Shown: positions 24,532 through 33,940, numbered from the stretch's first letter. The stretch: DNA of 64,000 bases from Mycobacterium sp. MFM001 (GCF_003402475.1 NZ_BFAB01000002.1:432317-496316), one strand, 5' to 3'. Numbers and translations: made by a program. Notes: generated by a model not told the origin, from the sequence alone.

Positions 24532-25779
24532 GTGCGAATCGATCGGCTCGGCGACCTGGGCGACGCGGCGCAGGTGCTGCGTTCGGTCGGCGACGCCACG
24601 GTTCGGCTCGGTCTGCCGCCGCCGGCGGCGCTGACCGGCGAGTGGTTCGGCGCGTCGGCCGTGATCGCGCCCAGTGTGTCGGTGCGGCCGGTCGACCCCG
24701 CCGGCGCGTTCGCCGTCCGCCCCGGCTCGGACACCGCCGCGGTGGGGGGCGGCTGGATCGGCTACCTCTCCTATCCCGATTCCGGCGCCGACGGGCGGCC
24801 GCCCCGCATCCCCGTGGCCGCCGGCGGCTGGACCGACTGCGTGCTGCGCTGCGACCCCGACCGGCAGTGGTGGTACGAGAGCTTGTCGGGCGCGCCGATG
24901 CCGGGCTGGGTCGTCGACGCGCTGGCGACGCCGGCGCCCGAACCGGCCTGCCGCATAGAGTGGGACGACGCCGACCGCGCGGCGCACCGCGCCGGGGTGC
25001 TGGCCTGCCTGGAGGCGATCGCCGCGGGCGAGGTGTACCAGGCTTGTGTCTGTACGCAATTCACCGGTTCGGTCGCCGGGGCACCGCTGGACTTCTTCGC
25101 CGACGGCATCGCCTGCACCGCTCCGGCCCGGGCGGCCTATCTCGCTGGCCCTTGGGGTGCGGTGGCGTCGCTGTCGCCGGAGTTATTCCTCTGCCGCCGT
25201 GGCGATGTCGTGACGTCCAGTCCGATCAAGGGGACGCTGCCGCTGGATGCCTGCCCGTCGGCACTGCGAGCATCGGTCAAGGATGTCGCAGAGAACATCA
25301 TGATCGTCGACATGGTTCGCAACGACCTGAGCCGGGTAGCGGTCACCGGAACCGTCGCCGTGCCAGAGCTTCTGGTGGTGCGGCCCGCACCAGGCGTGTG
25401 GCATCTGGTGTCGACGGTCTCGGCGGTGGTACCCGCCGAGCTGCCGACGGCGGCGGTGCTGGACGCCGCCTTCCCGCCGGCTTCGGTCACTGGAACACCC
25501 AAACTCCGTGCGCGACAGCTTATTTCGCAGTGGGAGCCGTTTCGACGCGGTGTATATTGCGGCACAGTCGGTTTGGCTTCTCCGGTGGCGGGCTGCGAAC
25601 TCAACGTGGCGATCCGCACGGTCGAGTTCGACACCGCGGGCAACGCGGTGCTCGGGGCCGGCGGCGGAATCACCGCCGACTCCGACGTCGACGCCGAATG
25701 GGACGAGTGCTTGCACAAAGCCGCGCCCATCCTGTCAGCTTCGCGACCGCAGCACCGCGTCGTAGAGCTCACGCCGTGA
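24532..25779 (+). CDS. pabB: Aminodeoxychorismate synthase component I
   Basis: The 415-residue protein belongs to the chorismate-binding family and shows its C-terminal signatures: SSPIKGT, the long helix DVAENIMIVDMVRNDLSRVA (about residue 258), the SVTGTPK loop near 320 and a glycine-rich end (GAGGGITADSD). With a PabA glutaminase it converts chorismate to 4-amino-4-deoxychorismate for folate. Synteny with rsmI and pmt matches M. tuberculosis Rv1005c. The GTG at 24532 begins MRIDRLGDL. The gene end overlaps rsmI on the other strand by 45 bp. Confidence 0.9.
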   Translation: MRIDRLGDLGDAAQVLRSVGDATVRLGLPPPAALTGEWFGASAVIAPSVSVRPVDPAGAFAVRPGSDTAAVGGGWIGYLSYPDSGADGRPPRIPVAAGGWTDCVLRCDPDRQWWYESLSGAPMPGWVVDALATPAPEPACRIEWDDADRAAHRAGVLACLEAIAAGEVYQACVCTQFTGSVAGAPLDFFADGIACTAPARAAYLAGPWGAVASLSPELFLCRRGDVVTSSPIKGTLPLDACPSALRASVKDVAENIMIVDMVRNDLSRVAVTGTVAVPELLVVRPAPGVWHLVSTVSAVVPAELPTAAVLDAAFPPASVTGTPKLRARQLISQWEPFRRGVYCGTVGLASPVAGCELNVAIRTVEFDTAGNAVLGAGGGITADSDVDAEWDECLHKAAPILSASRPQHRVVELTP

Positions 25780-26565
25780 CACAGGCGTACCCGCGCTAAC
25801 CTGCGCGCAGGCGTCTTTGACCCGAACACCCTGGCGGGCAAGGGTGTTCACCTCGGCCACCAGCGCAGGCAGGTCGGCGCTCGGTGTGGCACCGGCCAGC
25901 ACGACGGTGATCTCGCCCAGTACGCCATCGGCCGCCCAATGCGCCAACTCCTCCAGCGTTCCGCGGACCACTTCCTCGTGCACTTTGGTCAGCTCGCGAC
26001 ACACCGCCGCCCGTCGGGCGCCGCCGAGCTGCTCGACCGCGTCGCGCAGACACGCCGGCAGGCGGCGCGGGGATTCGAAGAACACGCACGTTCGTGGCTC
26101 GTCCGCCAGTGACGCCAGCCAACTCCGTCGCGCCGACGGCTTGCGCGGCGCGAACCCCTCGAAGCAGAACTTGTCCGACGGCAACCCCGACACCGCGAGC
26201 GCAGCGGTCACCGCCGACGGGCCGGGCAGGCAGTGCACCGGTAGTCCCGCGTCCACGCACGCCGCCACCAGTCGATGCCCCGGGTCGCTGATCAGCGGCA
26301 TCCCGGCGTCGGTCACCACGAGCACCGTCGCGCCGGCCGCGATCTCGTCGAGCAACAAGGGCACCCGCGCCGCCTCGTTCGCGTCGAACATGCTGACCAC
26401 CTTGCCGGCGATGCGGACGTCGAGCGCCTTGGCCAGCGTGCGCACCCTGCGGGTGTCCTCGGCTGCGACGACGTCGGCGGCGGCCAGCGCCTCGACCAGC
26501 CGCGACGACGCGTCCGACGGCTGGCCCAGCGGCGTGGCGCCCAGCAGCAGTCGGCCAGCGCTCAT
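25735..26565 (-). CDS. rsmI: 16S rRNA (cytidine-1402-2'-O)-methyltransferase
   Basis: The 276-residue protein is a tetrapyrrole-methylase-fold enzyme of the RsmI type. It has GRLLLGATPLGQPSDAS at the start, VVAAEDTRR, the SAM loop TDAGMPLISDPG near residue 87 and the GPSAVTAALAVSGLP stretch. RsmI methylates the ribose of C1402 in the ribosomal P-site. It matches M. tuberculosis Rv1003 in position, next to and divergent from pmt with only 25 bp between the starts, so the promoters overlap. Confidence 0.93.
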   Translation of the reverse strand: MSAGRLLLGATPLGQPSDASSRLVEALAAADVVAAEDTRRVRTLAKALDVRIAGKVVSMFDANEAARVPLLLDEIAAGATVLVVTDAGMPLISDPGHRLVAACVDAGLPVHCLPGPSAVTAALAVSGLPSDKFCFEGFAPRKPSARRSWLASLADEPRTCVFFESPRRLPACLRDAVEQLGGARRAAVCRELTKVHEEVVRGTLEELAHWAADGVLGEITVVLAGATPSADLPALVAEVNTLARQGVRVKDACAQVSAGTPVSRRELYDAVLRSRS

Positions 26566-26590
26566 GGGCCACAGCCTACGATCGACGGTG

Positions 26591-28135
26591 ATGACCGCTG
26601 CTCACCTCGACGTCGCCGAACGGCCGGTACCGGTCATCAGCCCGGGGCCGCTGATGCCCGTCGCGGATTTCGGGCCCGTCGACCGCCTCAATGGCTGGGC
26701 GGTCACTGCGGTGGTGACCGCGCTGGCGGCGCTCACCCGGTTCGTGAACCTGGGCTCGCCGACCGATGCGGGCACGCCGATCTTCGACGAGAAGCATTAC
26801 GCGCCGCAGGCCTGGCAGATGCTGCACAACCACGGCGTGGAGGACAACCCCGGCTTCGGGTTGGTCGTCCATCCGCCGGTCGGCAAGCAACTGATCGCTC
26901 TCGGCGAGGCCATCTTCGGCTACAACGGCGTGGGCTGGCGGTTCACCGGCGCACTGCTCGGTGTGGTCATGGTGGCGTTGGTGGTGCGGATCGTGCGGCG
27001 GATCAGCCGCTCGACGCTGGTCGGTGGTATCGCCGGGCTGCTGTTGATTGCCGACGGCGTCAGCTTTGTCGCGTCGCGCACCGCGTTGCTCGACGGGTTT
27101 CTGGCCTTCTTCGTCGTCGCGGCGTTCGGGGCGCTGATCGTCGACCGCGATCAGGTCCGGGAACGGATGCACGTCGTGCTAACCGAGGGCCGCAGCGCCG
27201 AAACACCGTGGGGGCCGCGGCTGGGCCTGCGGTGGTGGCGCTTCGGCGCCGGGGTGCTGCTCGGATTGGCTTGTGCGACAAAGTGGTCGGGGCTGTACTT
27301 CGTGGTGTTCTTCGGGTTGATGTCGTTGGCGTTCGACGTGGTCGCCCGTCGCGCCTACCGGGTGCCAAGGCCGTGGCTGGGTGTTGTGCGGCGCGACGTC
27401 GGTCCGACTGTGTATGCGCTGCTGGTCATTCCGTTCGCGGTGTACCTGGCGTCGTATGCGCCGTGGTTCGCCTCGGAGACGGCGATCAACCGTCACGAAG
27501 TCGGCCAGTCGATCGGCGACGAGGCCAGCTTCCCGATGCCCGACGCCATCCGCTCGCTGTGGCACTACACCTATAAGGCCTACCAATTCCATTCCGGGCT
27601 AACAAATTCCGCGGGGAACTACCATCCGTGGGAGTCCAAGCCGTGGGCCTGGCCGATGTCGCTGCGACCGGTGCTGTACGCCATCGACCAGCAGAACGTG
27701 CCGGGCTGCGGCGCGCAGTCGTGCGTCAAGGCGGTGATGCTGGTCGGCACTCCAGCGCTGTGGTGGGTCTCGGTCCCGGTCCTTTTCTATGCGGCGTGGC
27801 GGGCATTCATCCGACGGGATTGGCGTTACGCCGCAGTGCTCGTCGGCTACTGCGCCGGCTGGCTGCCGTGGTTCGCCGACATCGACCGGCAGATGTACTT
27901 CTTCTATGCGGCGACGATGGCGCCGTTTTTGGTGATGGCGATCGCGCTGATTCTCGGCGACATTTTGTATCAGCCTGCGCAGGGTCCGGAACGGCGCACG
28001 CTCGGGCTGATCGTCGTGTCCTGTTACGTCGCTTTGGTGTTGACCAACTTCGCGTGGCTGTTCCCCATCCTCACGGGCCAGCCCATCTCGCAGGCCACCT
28101 GGAACATGGAGATCTGGCTACCCAGCTGGCGTTGA
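26591..28135 (+). CDS. pmt: Protein O-mannosyltransferase (GT39)
   Basis: The 514-residue protein has about 11 membrane helices and GT39 signatures: the first outside loop with PIFDEKHYAPQAW (paired acidic residues DE near residue 59), and later HPPVGKQLIALGE. Its homologue Rv1002c transfers mannose from a polyprenyl-phosphate donor to secreted proteins as they leave through Sec. The start is taken at ATG 26591, with a GTG one codon earlier equally possible. The longer in-frame ORF upstream runs antisense to rsmI and is rejected. In this window the protein sits next to several lipoproteins that are typical targets. Confidence 0.93.
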   Translation: MTAAHLDVAERPVPVISPGPLMPVADFGPVDRLNGWAVTAVVTALAALTRFVNLGSPTDAGTPIFDEKHYAPQAWQMLHNHGVEDNPGFGLVVHPPVGKQLIALGEAIFGYNGVGWRFTGALLGVVMVALVVRIVRRISRSTLVGGIAGLLLIADGVSFVASRTALLDGFLAFFVVAAFGALIVDRDQVRERMHVVLTEGRSAETPWGPRLGLRWWRFGAGVLLGLACATKWSGLYFVVFFGLMSLAFDVVARRAYRVPRPWLGVVRRDVGPTVYALLVIPFAVYLASYAPWFASETAINRHEVGQSIGDEASFPMPDAIRSLWHYTYKAYQFHSGLTNSAGNYHPWESKPWAWPMSLRPVLYAIDQQNVPGCGAQSCVKAVMLVGTPALWWVSVPVLFYAAWRAFIRRDWRYAAVLVGYCAGWLPWFADIDRQMYFFYAATMAPFLVMAIALILGDILYQPAQGPERRTLGLIVVSCYVALVLTNFAWLFPILTGQPISQATWNMEIWLPSWR

Positions 28136-28145
28136 GTGTTGTGCC

Positions 28146-28210
28146 GCGTTGAGATTGCGCTCAGGGTTGTTCATCCGCGTTATCCACAACCCTGCTTGCA
28201 ATCTCAACGC
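28146..28210. repeat. Left hairpin flanking the AbiEi/DUF559 gene
   Basis: Arms of 25 nt (28146-28170 and 28186-28210) match at 22 positions. They read GCGTTGAGATTGCG on one side and GCAATCTCAACGC on the other, with CAGGGTTGT facing ACAACCCTG at the loop end. The hairpin begins 11 bp after the pmt stop. A related hairpin in the same orientation ends the following gene. Confidence 0.75.
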
Positions 28211-28246
28211 ATACACGGCCCCATCAAGCACCATCAGTCGGTGGGG

Positions 28247-29098
28247 GTGATACGCGGCACCGAAGCAATGTCGAGCGGCGCGCTCACCCGCGGGCAGTTG
28301 CGGTGGAATTACCAGCCATTGTTTCCCGACGTCTACGCACCGCGAGCGACGACGCCGTCATTGCGGCGCAATACCGTTGGCGCATGGCTGTGGTCAGGGC
28401 GCAACGGCGTGATTGCCGGACGCGCCGCGGCCGCACTCCACGGCGCGCTGTGGGTCGATGCCGCTACGCCGATCGAAATGATCTGGCGCAGCGGCCGCCC
28501 GCCCGCGGGGATCGTCGTTCGCAACGAACGGCTCGACGCCGACGAGATCGTCGACGTCGACGGCCTACCGGTCACCAGCATCGCAAGGACCGCGCTGGAC
28601 CTTGCCCGGCATCTGCCGCGTGACATCGCCGTACGACACCTTGACGCGTTGGCCCGCGCCACAGGCGTCACGGCATGCGATGCTCTCTCGTTGGCCGAGC
28701 GTTACCCCAGGGCGCGAGGGCTGCGTCGCTCGGAGGTCGCCCTCGCGTTGATGGACGCCGGTGCTCAGTCCCCGAAGGAAACCTGGCTGCGGCTCCTATT
28801 GATCGACGCCGGACTACCCGCGCCGAGAACACAAATCAGGGTGAGCGACGGCTTCAACGAGGCATTTATCGACATGGGTTACGACGAGCCGATGGTGGGC
28901 CTTGACTACGACGGCCAGCAGCATAGCTCTGATCGCGAGCGGTACGTGTACGACATCGGACGCGCCGAGCTGATTCAACGCAAAGGCTGGATCGACATCC
29001 ACGTGGTCGCCGAACACAGCCGCCGATTCATCCTTCATCGGGTATCGGAGGCCTTCGCACGCCGCGGAATTGCGCTGAAATTGCGTGCAGGGTCGTGA
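28247..29098 (+). CDS. AbiEi-like winged-helix / DUF559 (Vsr-fold) nuclease-like protein
   Basis: The 283-residue protein has an N-terminal region like the AbiEi antitoxin family (GALTRGQLRWNYQPLFPDVY, then SIARTALDLARHLP) and a C-terminal DUF559 domain. The latter shows FIDMGYDEPMVGLDYDGQQH and DIGRAELIQRKGW, a PD-(D/E)xK-like pattern (about 200-265). Such genes occur in many copies in mycobacteria and are of unknown function; DNA cleavage or defence is plausible. The GTG at 28247 gives MIRGTEA; ORF extensions upstream run into the hairpin. It is flanked by two related hairpins and is an insertion relative to the M. tuberculosis gene order. No toxin partner is adjacent. Confidence 0.78.
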   Translation: MIRGTEAMSSGALTRGQLRWNYQPLFPDVYAPRATTPSLRRNTVGAWLWSGRNGVIAGRAAAALHGALWVDAATPIEMIWRSGRPPAGIVVRNERLDADEIVDVDGLPVTSIARTALDLARHLPRDIAVRHLDALARATGVTACDALSLAERYPRARGLRRSEVALALMDAGAQSPKETWLRLLLIDAGLPAPRTQIRVSDGFNEAFIDMGYDEPMVGLDYDGQQHSSDRERYVYDIGRAELIQRKGWIDIHVVAEHSRRFILHRVSEAFARRGIALKLRAGS

Positions 29099-29132
29099 TT
29101 TCCGTCCAAGCACAGCCCTAGATGCAATCTCA
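29076..29132. repeat. Right hairpin flanking the AbiEi/DUF559 gene
   Basis: Arms of 22 nt (29076-29097 and 29111-29132) match at 16 positions. TGAAATTGCGTGCAGGGTCG pairs with GCCCTAGATGCAATCTCA. The sequence is homologous to the left hairpin at 28146-28210 in the same orientation. The left arm includes the last codons of the gene, and the hairpin falls between convergent genes, so it can also end transcription. Confidence 0.65.
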
Positions 29133-29139
29133 CCGAAAC

Positions 29140-30339
29140 CTAAAGCGGATCCCGGGCCGCAGGACACGACATACACCGCGGCCCACCGCGGCCAGTGCCC
29201 AACTCGGAGGCGGCGATGGTGAGCACCTCAATGCCGGCATCGCGAAGGCGCGCATTGGTCCGAACGTTGCGTTCGTAGGCGACGACGACACCGGGCGCGA
29301 GCGCCAGCGTGTTGTTGCCGTCGTCCCACTGTTCGCGTTCGGCGATAACGGGATCCAGGCCGGTGTCGATGACACGTAGTTTGTCCACGCCGATCGCCGC
29401 CGCGGCGGCCTCCACGAACGGCGCCGCGTCGGAGATCTTCACGCCGTCGGGTGTGCGCGCAATGGTGAACGCCGACAACGTGTCGACGACGTTGGCGTAC
29501 ATCACGACCGCGTCGGTGTCGACCATGGTGCACACGGTGTCCAGGTGCATCTGCGCACGCTTCTGCTCGATCGGAACGGCGAGCACTGTTTCGGCGAGGT
29601 CGTCGTCGAACAGGCTGCGCGCCAACGCTTCCGCGCCGGCCGGGGTGGTCCGCTCCCCCACCCCGACGGCGACGACGCCGGGCGCCAGCAGCAGCACGTC
29701 GCCGCCTTCGACCGGCGCAGTGTGTGATTCGTAGGCGCGCCGCACACCGGTGAACCGTGGATGGTGGGCATAGATCAGGTCGGTCAGCGACGCCTCCCGG
29801 GCCCGCGCCGGCAACGCCAGCGTCGGGATGATCACCCGCGGCCCGATCCAGATCGACGAGTCGCGGGTGAACACCAGATTCGGCAGCGGCTCGATCACGT
29901 AGTCGGCGGCGTGATGCATCAGCCGCACCAGCGACACGTCGGTCCGGGTGTCCGGCGGCAGCTCGGCGAACGTCATACCGGCCATCAGGACATGCGCCAG
30001 CGCCGCCGGGGCCAAGCCACGCAGGTAGGCCGAAAGCTCTTGGGCCAGCGGCAATCCCAGCCGTCGGTCGTCCACCGCCGCGGCGATGCCCTGCATCCGG
30101 GCCGCACCGCTTTCCAGAGCTTCGGTCAGCAGATCGGACAGCAACAGCACCTCGACGCCGCGGGAGCGTAGGAGTTCGGCGAACGCGTCGTGCTCGTCCT
30201 GCGCGCGGGCGACCCAGGGCAGCCCGTCGAACAGCAGCTTGTCGTTGTTGCCGGGGGTGAGTCGGCCCAGTTCGGCGCCCGGCCGGTGCAGGATCGCCAC
30301 CCGCAACGTGCCCACCTCGGAATTGGTGCCAAGACTCAC
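29140..30339 (-). CDS. arcA: Arginine deiminase
   Basis: The protein (399 residues from GTG 30339) matches ArcA over its whole length. It has [39 protein letters not shown], and the catalytic cysteine in the C-terminal [15 protein letters not shown]. It hydrolyses arginine to citrulline and ammonia in the cytosol. The start is uncertain: a GTG at 30366 would add nine residues and run into the SoxR-box-like dyad, while 30339 fits the M. tuberculosis protein, which begins a few residues before NSEVG. It is divergent from soxR and convergent with the nuclease-like gene. Confidence 0.92.
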   Translation of the reverse strand: MSLGTNSEVGTLRVAILHRPGAELGRLTPGNNDKLLFDGLPWVARAQDEHDAFAELLRSRGVEVLLLSDLLTEALESGAARMQGIAAAVDDRRLGLPLAQELSAYLRGLAPAALAHVLMAGMTFAELPPDTRTDVSLVRLMHHAADYVIEPLPNLVFTRDSSIWIGPRVIIPTLALPARAREASLTDLIYAHHPRFTGVRRAYESHTAPVEGGDVLLLAPGVVAVGVGERTTPAGAEALARSLFDDDLAETVLAVPIEQKRAQMHLDTVCTMVDTDAVVMYANVVDTLSAFTIARTPDGVKISDAAPFVEAAAAAIGVDKLRVIDTGLDPVIAEREQWDDGNNTLALAPGVVVAYERNVRTNARLRDAGIEVLTIAASELGTGRGGPRCMSCPAARDPL

Positions 30340-30365
30340 ATTTAGCACCGTAACGCCAACAGCCA

Positions 30366-30383
30366 CCTCAAGTATGGTTTAGG
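30366..30383 (+). promoter_or_regulatory. SoxR-box-like dyad at the soxR start
   Basis: CCTCAAGTATGGTTTAGG is an imperfect 18-bp dyad that matches 13 of 18 positions of the classical SoxR operator (CCTCAA...TTGAGG). It ends 3 bp before the soxR ATG at 30387. It contains TATGGT (30373-30378), which could be a -10 element for a leaderless soxR message. Binding there would then control soxR itself and perhaps arcA. Confidence 0.5.
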
Positions 30384-30386
30384 TAT

Positions 30387-30821
30387 ATGGACACCCAGGA
30401 GCTCCTTCCCGGCGAGCTGGCTGCACGGGCCGGCGTGGCGGTTTCGGCGCTGCACTTCTACGAGCGGCAGGGCCTGATCACCAGCCGGCGGACGTCGGGC
30501 AACCAGCGCCGCTACAGCCGCGACACGCTGCGCCGGGTCGCCTTCATCCGGATGTCCCAGCGGCTGGGCATCCCGCTGGCCCGGGTGCGGGAGGCGCTGG
30601 CCACCCTGCCGACCGACCGGGTGCCCACCAGCAAGGACTGGGCGCGGCTGTCGGCCGGGTGGCGCGCCGACCTCGACGACCGGATCGTCCACCTGCAGCG
30701 GTTGCGCGACAACCTGGCCGACTGCATCGGCTGCGGTTGCCTGAGCCTGCGCAGCTGCCAGCTGGCCAACCCCGGCGACATGCTCGCCGAACAGGGCCCC
30801 GGTCCCGTCCGCCTCAACTAG
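30387..30821 (+). CDS. soxR: Redox-sensitive MerR-family activator SoxR
   Basis: The 144-residue protein has a MerR winged-helix start (GELAARAGVAVSALHFYERQGLI), a dimerisation helix and the SoxR iron-sulfur signature CIGCGCLSLRSC (Cys-x2-Cys-x-Cys-x5-Cys) near residues 115-126, then NPGD. The [2Fe-2S] cluster senses redox-cycling compounds or superoxide. No soxS is present, as expected in actinobacteria, where SoxR acts directly on target genes. An AlkB-like repair gene follows on the same strand. Confidence 0.92.
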   Translation: MDTQELLPGELAARAGVAVSALHFYERQGLITSRRTSGNQRRYSRDTLRRVAFIRMSQRLGIPLARVREALATLPTDRVPTSKDWARLSAGWRADLDDRIVHLQRLRDNLADCIGCGCLSLRSCQLANPGDMLAEQGPGPVRLN

Positions 30822-30824
30822 CTC

Positions 30825-30846
30825 TCGAACGCACGTGCGATAAAAT
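30825..30846 (+). promoter_or_regulatory. LexA (SOS) box and -10 element of the AlkB-like gene
   Basis: TCGAACGCACGTGCGA (30825-30840) fits the mycobacterial SOS box TCGAACRNNYGTTYGA with a single mismatch. It abuts TAAAAT (30841-30846), a good -10. Transcription would begin about 7 nt further on, at or next to the ATG at 30854, giving a leaderless message repressed by LexA. Confidence 0.75.
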
Positions 30847-30853
30847 GGCGGGC

Positions 30854-31450
30854 ATGGCGATACCGGTACAGGAGTCGCTGTTCGACTGCAACGAGCGCCG
30901 CGAGCTGGGTGACGGCGCCTGGATCGACATCCGCTCCGGCTGGCTGACCGGCGCCGACGATCTGTTCGACGAGCTGATGACCACGGTGCCGTGGCGGGCC
31001 GAGCGCCGCCCGATGTACGACCGGGTGGTCGACGTGCCGCGGCTGGTCAGCTTTCACGACCTAGCCGTCGAGGATCCGCCGCATCCGCGGCTGACGCGGC
31101 TGCGCCGTCGGCTCAACGACATCTACGCCGGCGAGCTGGGCGAGCCGTTCACCACCGTCGGACTGTGCCTGTACCGCAACGGATCCGACAGCGTGGCCTG
31201 GCACGGCGACACCATCGGCCGCAGCAGCACCGAGGACACCATGGTGGCGATCGTTTCCCTGGGCGCCACCCGCACCTTCGCGATGCGGCCACGCGGCGGC
31301 GGGCATTCGTTGCGGCTGCCGCAGGCCCACGGTGATCTGCTGGTGATGGGCGGCTCGTGCCAACGCACCTGGGAGCACTCGGTTCCCAAGACGTCCGGAT
31401 GCGCCGATCCGCGGATCAGCGTCCAATTCCGGCCCCGCGACGTCCGCTAG
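30854..31450 (+). CDS. AlkB-like 2-oxoglutarate/Fe(II) dioxygenase
   Basis: The 198-residue protein has the AlkB fold marks: the iron motif HGD (WHGDTIG near residue 117) with the distal His in TWEHSVPK (near 175), and the 2-oxoglutarate-binding Arg in the C-terminal RISVQFRPR. AlkB proteins undo alkylation of DNA or RNA bases. It corresponds to M. tuberculosis Rv1000c by synteny. An ATG at 30845 is also in frame, but it lies inside the -10 element, so the leaderless ATG at 30854 is preferred. SOS control is supported by the LexA box directly upstream. Confidence 0.88.
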   Translation: MAIPVQESLFDCNERRELGDGAWIDIRSGWLTGADDLFDELMTTVPWRAERRPMYDRVVDVPRLVSFHDLAVEDPPHPRLTRLRRRLNDIYAGELGEPFTTVGLCLYRNGSDSVAWHGDTIGRSSTEDTMVAIVSLGATRTFAMRPRGGGHSLRLPQAHGDLLVMGGSCQRTWEHSVPKTSGCADPRISVQFRPRDVR

Positions 31451-31460
31451 GTTGTCGCGC

Positions 31461-31502
31461 GGCGACCCGCTGCGCCCGGCTTCGCCGCGCTTGCGATCAC
31501 CG
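31461..31502 (-). repeat. Hairpin-forming dispersed repeat, copy 2
   Basis: Read on the minus strand, the element starts directly after the TAG of the lipoprotein gene (31503-31505) as CGGTGATCGCAAGCGCGGCG and ends GGGTCGCC. It lies between the convergent AlkB-like and lipoprotein genes, so it could terminate both. Confidence 0.8.
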
Positions 31503-32156
31503 CTAACTCCGGATCGCCGCGACTCCCTTCACGAGCAGGTCGCGGGCCCGATTGGTGTCGACGGGAGTGACCGGCTTGTCCGGCACCACCAGAGGATTGG
31601 CGGTGACGATCACCTCGTAGTCGCCGAATTGGGCCGAGTAGTTGTAGAGCTCGCCGCGCCGGGGCTGGCCATCGACCGTCGTTTGCACCACACGGTGCAC
31701 GCCCAGCGTTCGCGTCCCGTCGATCTGCGGGACGTCGACGACCTCGATCATGCCGCGCACCGGGCCGCCGGAGAATCCGACCTGCTTGCAGTTTGGTCCC
31801 GGGTCGTTGAACGGCAACGCCTCGGAGGTCTGCAAGGCGATCACGATGAAACGGTTGCCGTTACCCTCGGCTGCCTCCGCGGCCATGTTGCCCTGCAGCC
31901 CCGCCGGCATCTGCTGGCCGGCCACGAATTTCGCGCAGTCAGCGGGTTCGAACTTCAGTCCGTCGGGCAGCTTGTGCGAGGACAACACCTTCGGGTCAAC
32001 ACCGGTCTTCGGGATGTCCTTGGTGGTGAATTCGGGGCCGAAGCTCGACTTCACCTGCGACACCTTGGTGATGTCCGCGGAGGGAGAGGCCGAGTCGGCG
32101 GAGCCGCATGCCGCGAGCAGACACACCGATGCGATCGCAAGCGCAGCCCTGATCAT
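31503..32156 (-). CDS. DUF5642-type lipoprotein
   Basis: The 217-residue protein has a lipoprotein signal ending LLAACGS (Cys near residue 17). The mature domain has two conserved Cys and the pattern VPQIDGTRTLG near the middle. It resembles the DUF5642 lipoproteins of mycobacteria, including Rv0999 at the matching map position. Function is unknown. The ATG at 32156 is preferred over one six codons upstream because the signal peptide begins MIRAALAIAS. The neighbouring upstream gene encodes a diverged paralogue. Confidence 0.78.
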   Translation of the reverse strand: MIRAALAIASVCLLAACGSADSASPSADITKVSQVKSSFGPEFTTKDIPKTGVDPKVLSSHKLPDGLKFEPADCAKFVAGQQMPAGLQGNMAAEAAEGNGNRFIVIALQTSEALPFNDPGPNCKQVGFSGGPVRGMIEVVDVPQIDGTRTLGVHRVVQTTVDGQPRRGELYNYSAQFGDYEVIVTANPLVVPDKPVTPVDTNRARDLLVKGVAAIRS

Positions 32157-32184
32157 CGTGGCCAGGGTACCCAACGCCAGTCCG

Positions 32185-32838
32185 TCAGCGGCGCAACTCG
32201 GCCACGGTGTTCACCAGCAAGTCGGCCGCGAATTGCGCCGGCAGCGGCGGCTGCGGCGACCCAGGATCGGTGATCAGCGCGGTGAACGTGTAATAGCCGC
32301 CAAGGTAGGCGGTGAAAGTGGTTGCCTGAGAATGGATTTCACTGCCGCCTTCGACGGGCATGGTGGTCTCGCTGGCCATGCCGAGGGTTTCGATGCCGTC
32401 GATCTGCGGTGGCGCAATGAGATGCACACGAGTGGTGGCGGCGCCGTTGGACATCGTCCAGTGCGGGCAATCGACCACCAGTGCAGGATCCAGCCGTGCC
32501 GGCGCGGCCGCGACCACGGTGTAGACGATGCCGCCGTCACCCGACCCCGAGACGCCCTGCGGCGACTGGCCTCGACCACCGGCCGGGTCTGCCAGCGCAG
32601 CGCAGTGCGACGGGTCCGCCGTCCAGTCCGGGCCCAGACCCCAGACCGCAGGCGGTGCTGCGGTCCCCGACACGGCGGTGACTTCGTAGCCGGGCGGCAT
32701 GTCGCGGCTCATCCGCTTGATGTTGGCGGGGTTGACTTGATCCGCCGGGGTGCTCTCCGTCGATGGTGGCGTGGAGGCCGGCGAGTGGCCGCAGGCGGTC
32801 AGCACGACCACCGTCGCGCCGATCCACACCCGTCGCAT
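32185..32838 (-). CDS. DUF5642-type lipoprotein, paralogue
   Basis: The 217-residue protein has the signal RRVWIGATVVVLTACG with a lipobox Cys near residue 16. The mature part repeats the layout of its downstream neighbour: an early MPPGYEVTAVSG, a Cys pair, APPQIDGIETLG and a C-terminal helix. The two genes are 28 bp apart on one strand, so they look like a tandem duplication that has diverged. The function of the family is unknown; envelope location is inferred from the lipobox. Confidence 0.75.
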   Translation of the reverse strand: MRRVWIGATVVVLTACGHSPASTPPSTESTPADQVNPANIKRMSRDMPPGYEVTAVSGTAAPPAVWGLGPDWTADPSHCAALADPAGGRGQSPQGVSGSGDGGIVYTVVAAAPARLDPALVVDCPHWTMSNGAATTRVHLIAPPQIDGIETLGMASETTMPVEGGSEIHSQATTFTAYLGGYYTFTALITDPGSPQPPLPAQFAADLLVNTVAELRR

Positions 32839-32881
32839 GGGACGTTAATATCAGAGAGGCGAGGGTTGGCCGCACCCGCAT

Positions 32882-33940
<1,059 letters not shown>

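Noticed and set aside
28180..28188. TTATCCACA, a perfect DnaA box; another at 39906-39914
   Set aside because: Single boxes within hairpin-type intergenic sequence, without a cluster, AT-rich unwinding element or dnaA/dnaN nearby. Not an origin.
28136..28246. N-terminal extension of the nuclease-like gene from 28136
   Set aside because: It would translate the left hairpin. The GTG at 28247 gives the family-typical start.
32130..32150. GCGATCGCAAGCGCAG resembling the dispersed repeat
   Set aside because: It encodes part of the lipoprotein signal peptide (RAALAIAS), and the similarity stops after 13 bases; no hairpin partner.
31452..32273. Plus-strand ORF of 273 codons starting MSRGDPLRPASPRLR
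   Set aside because: It begins in the dispersed repeat and then runs antisense to the lipoprotein gene, which has a clear signal peptide and lipobox.
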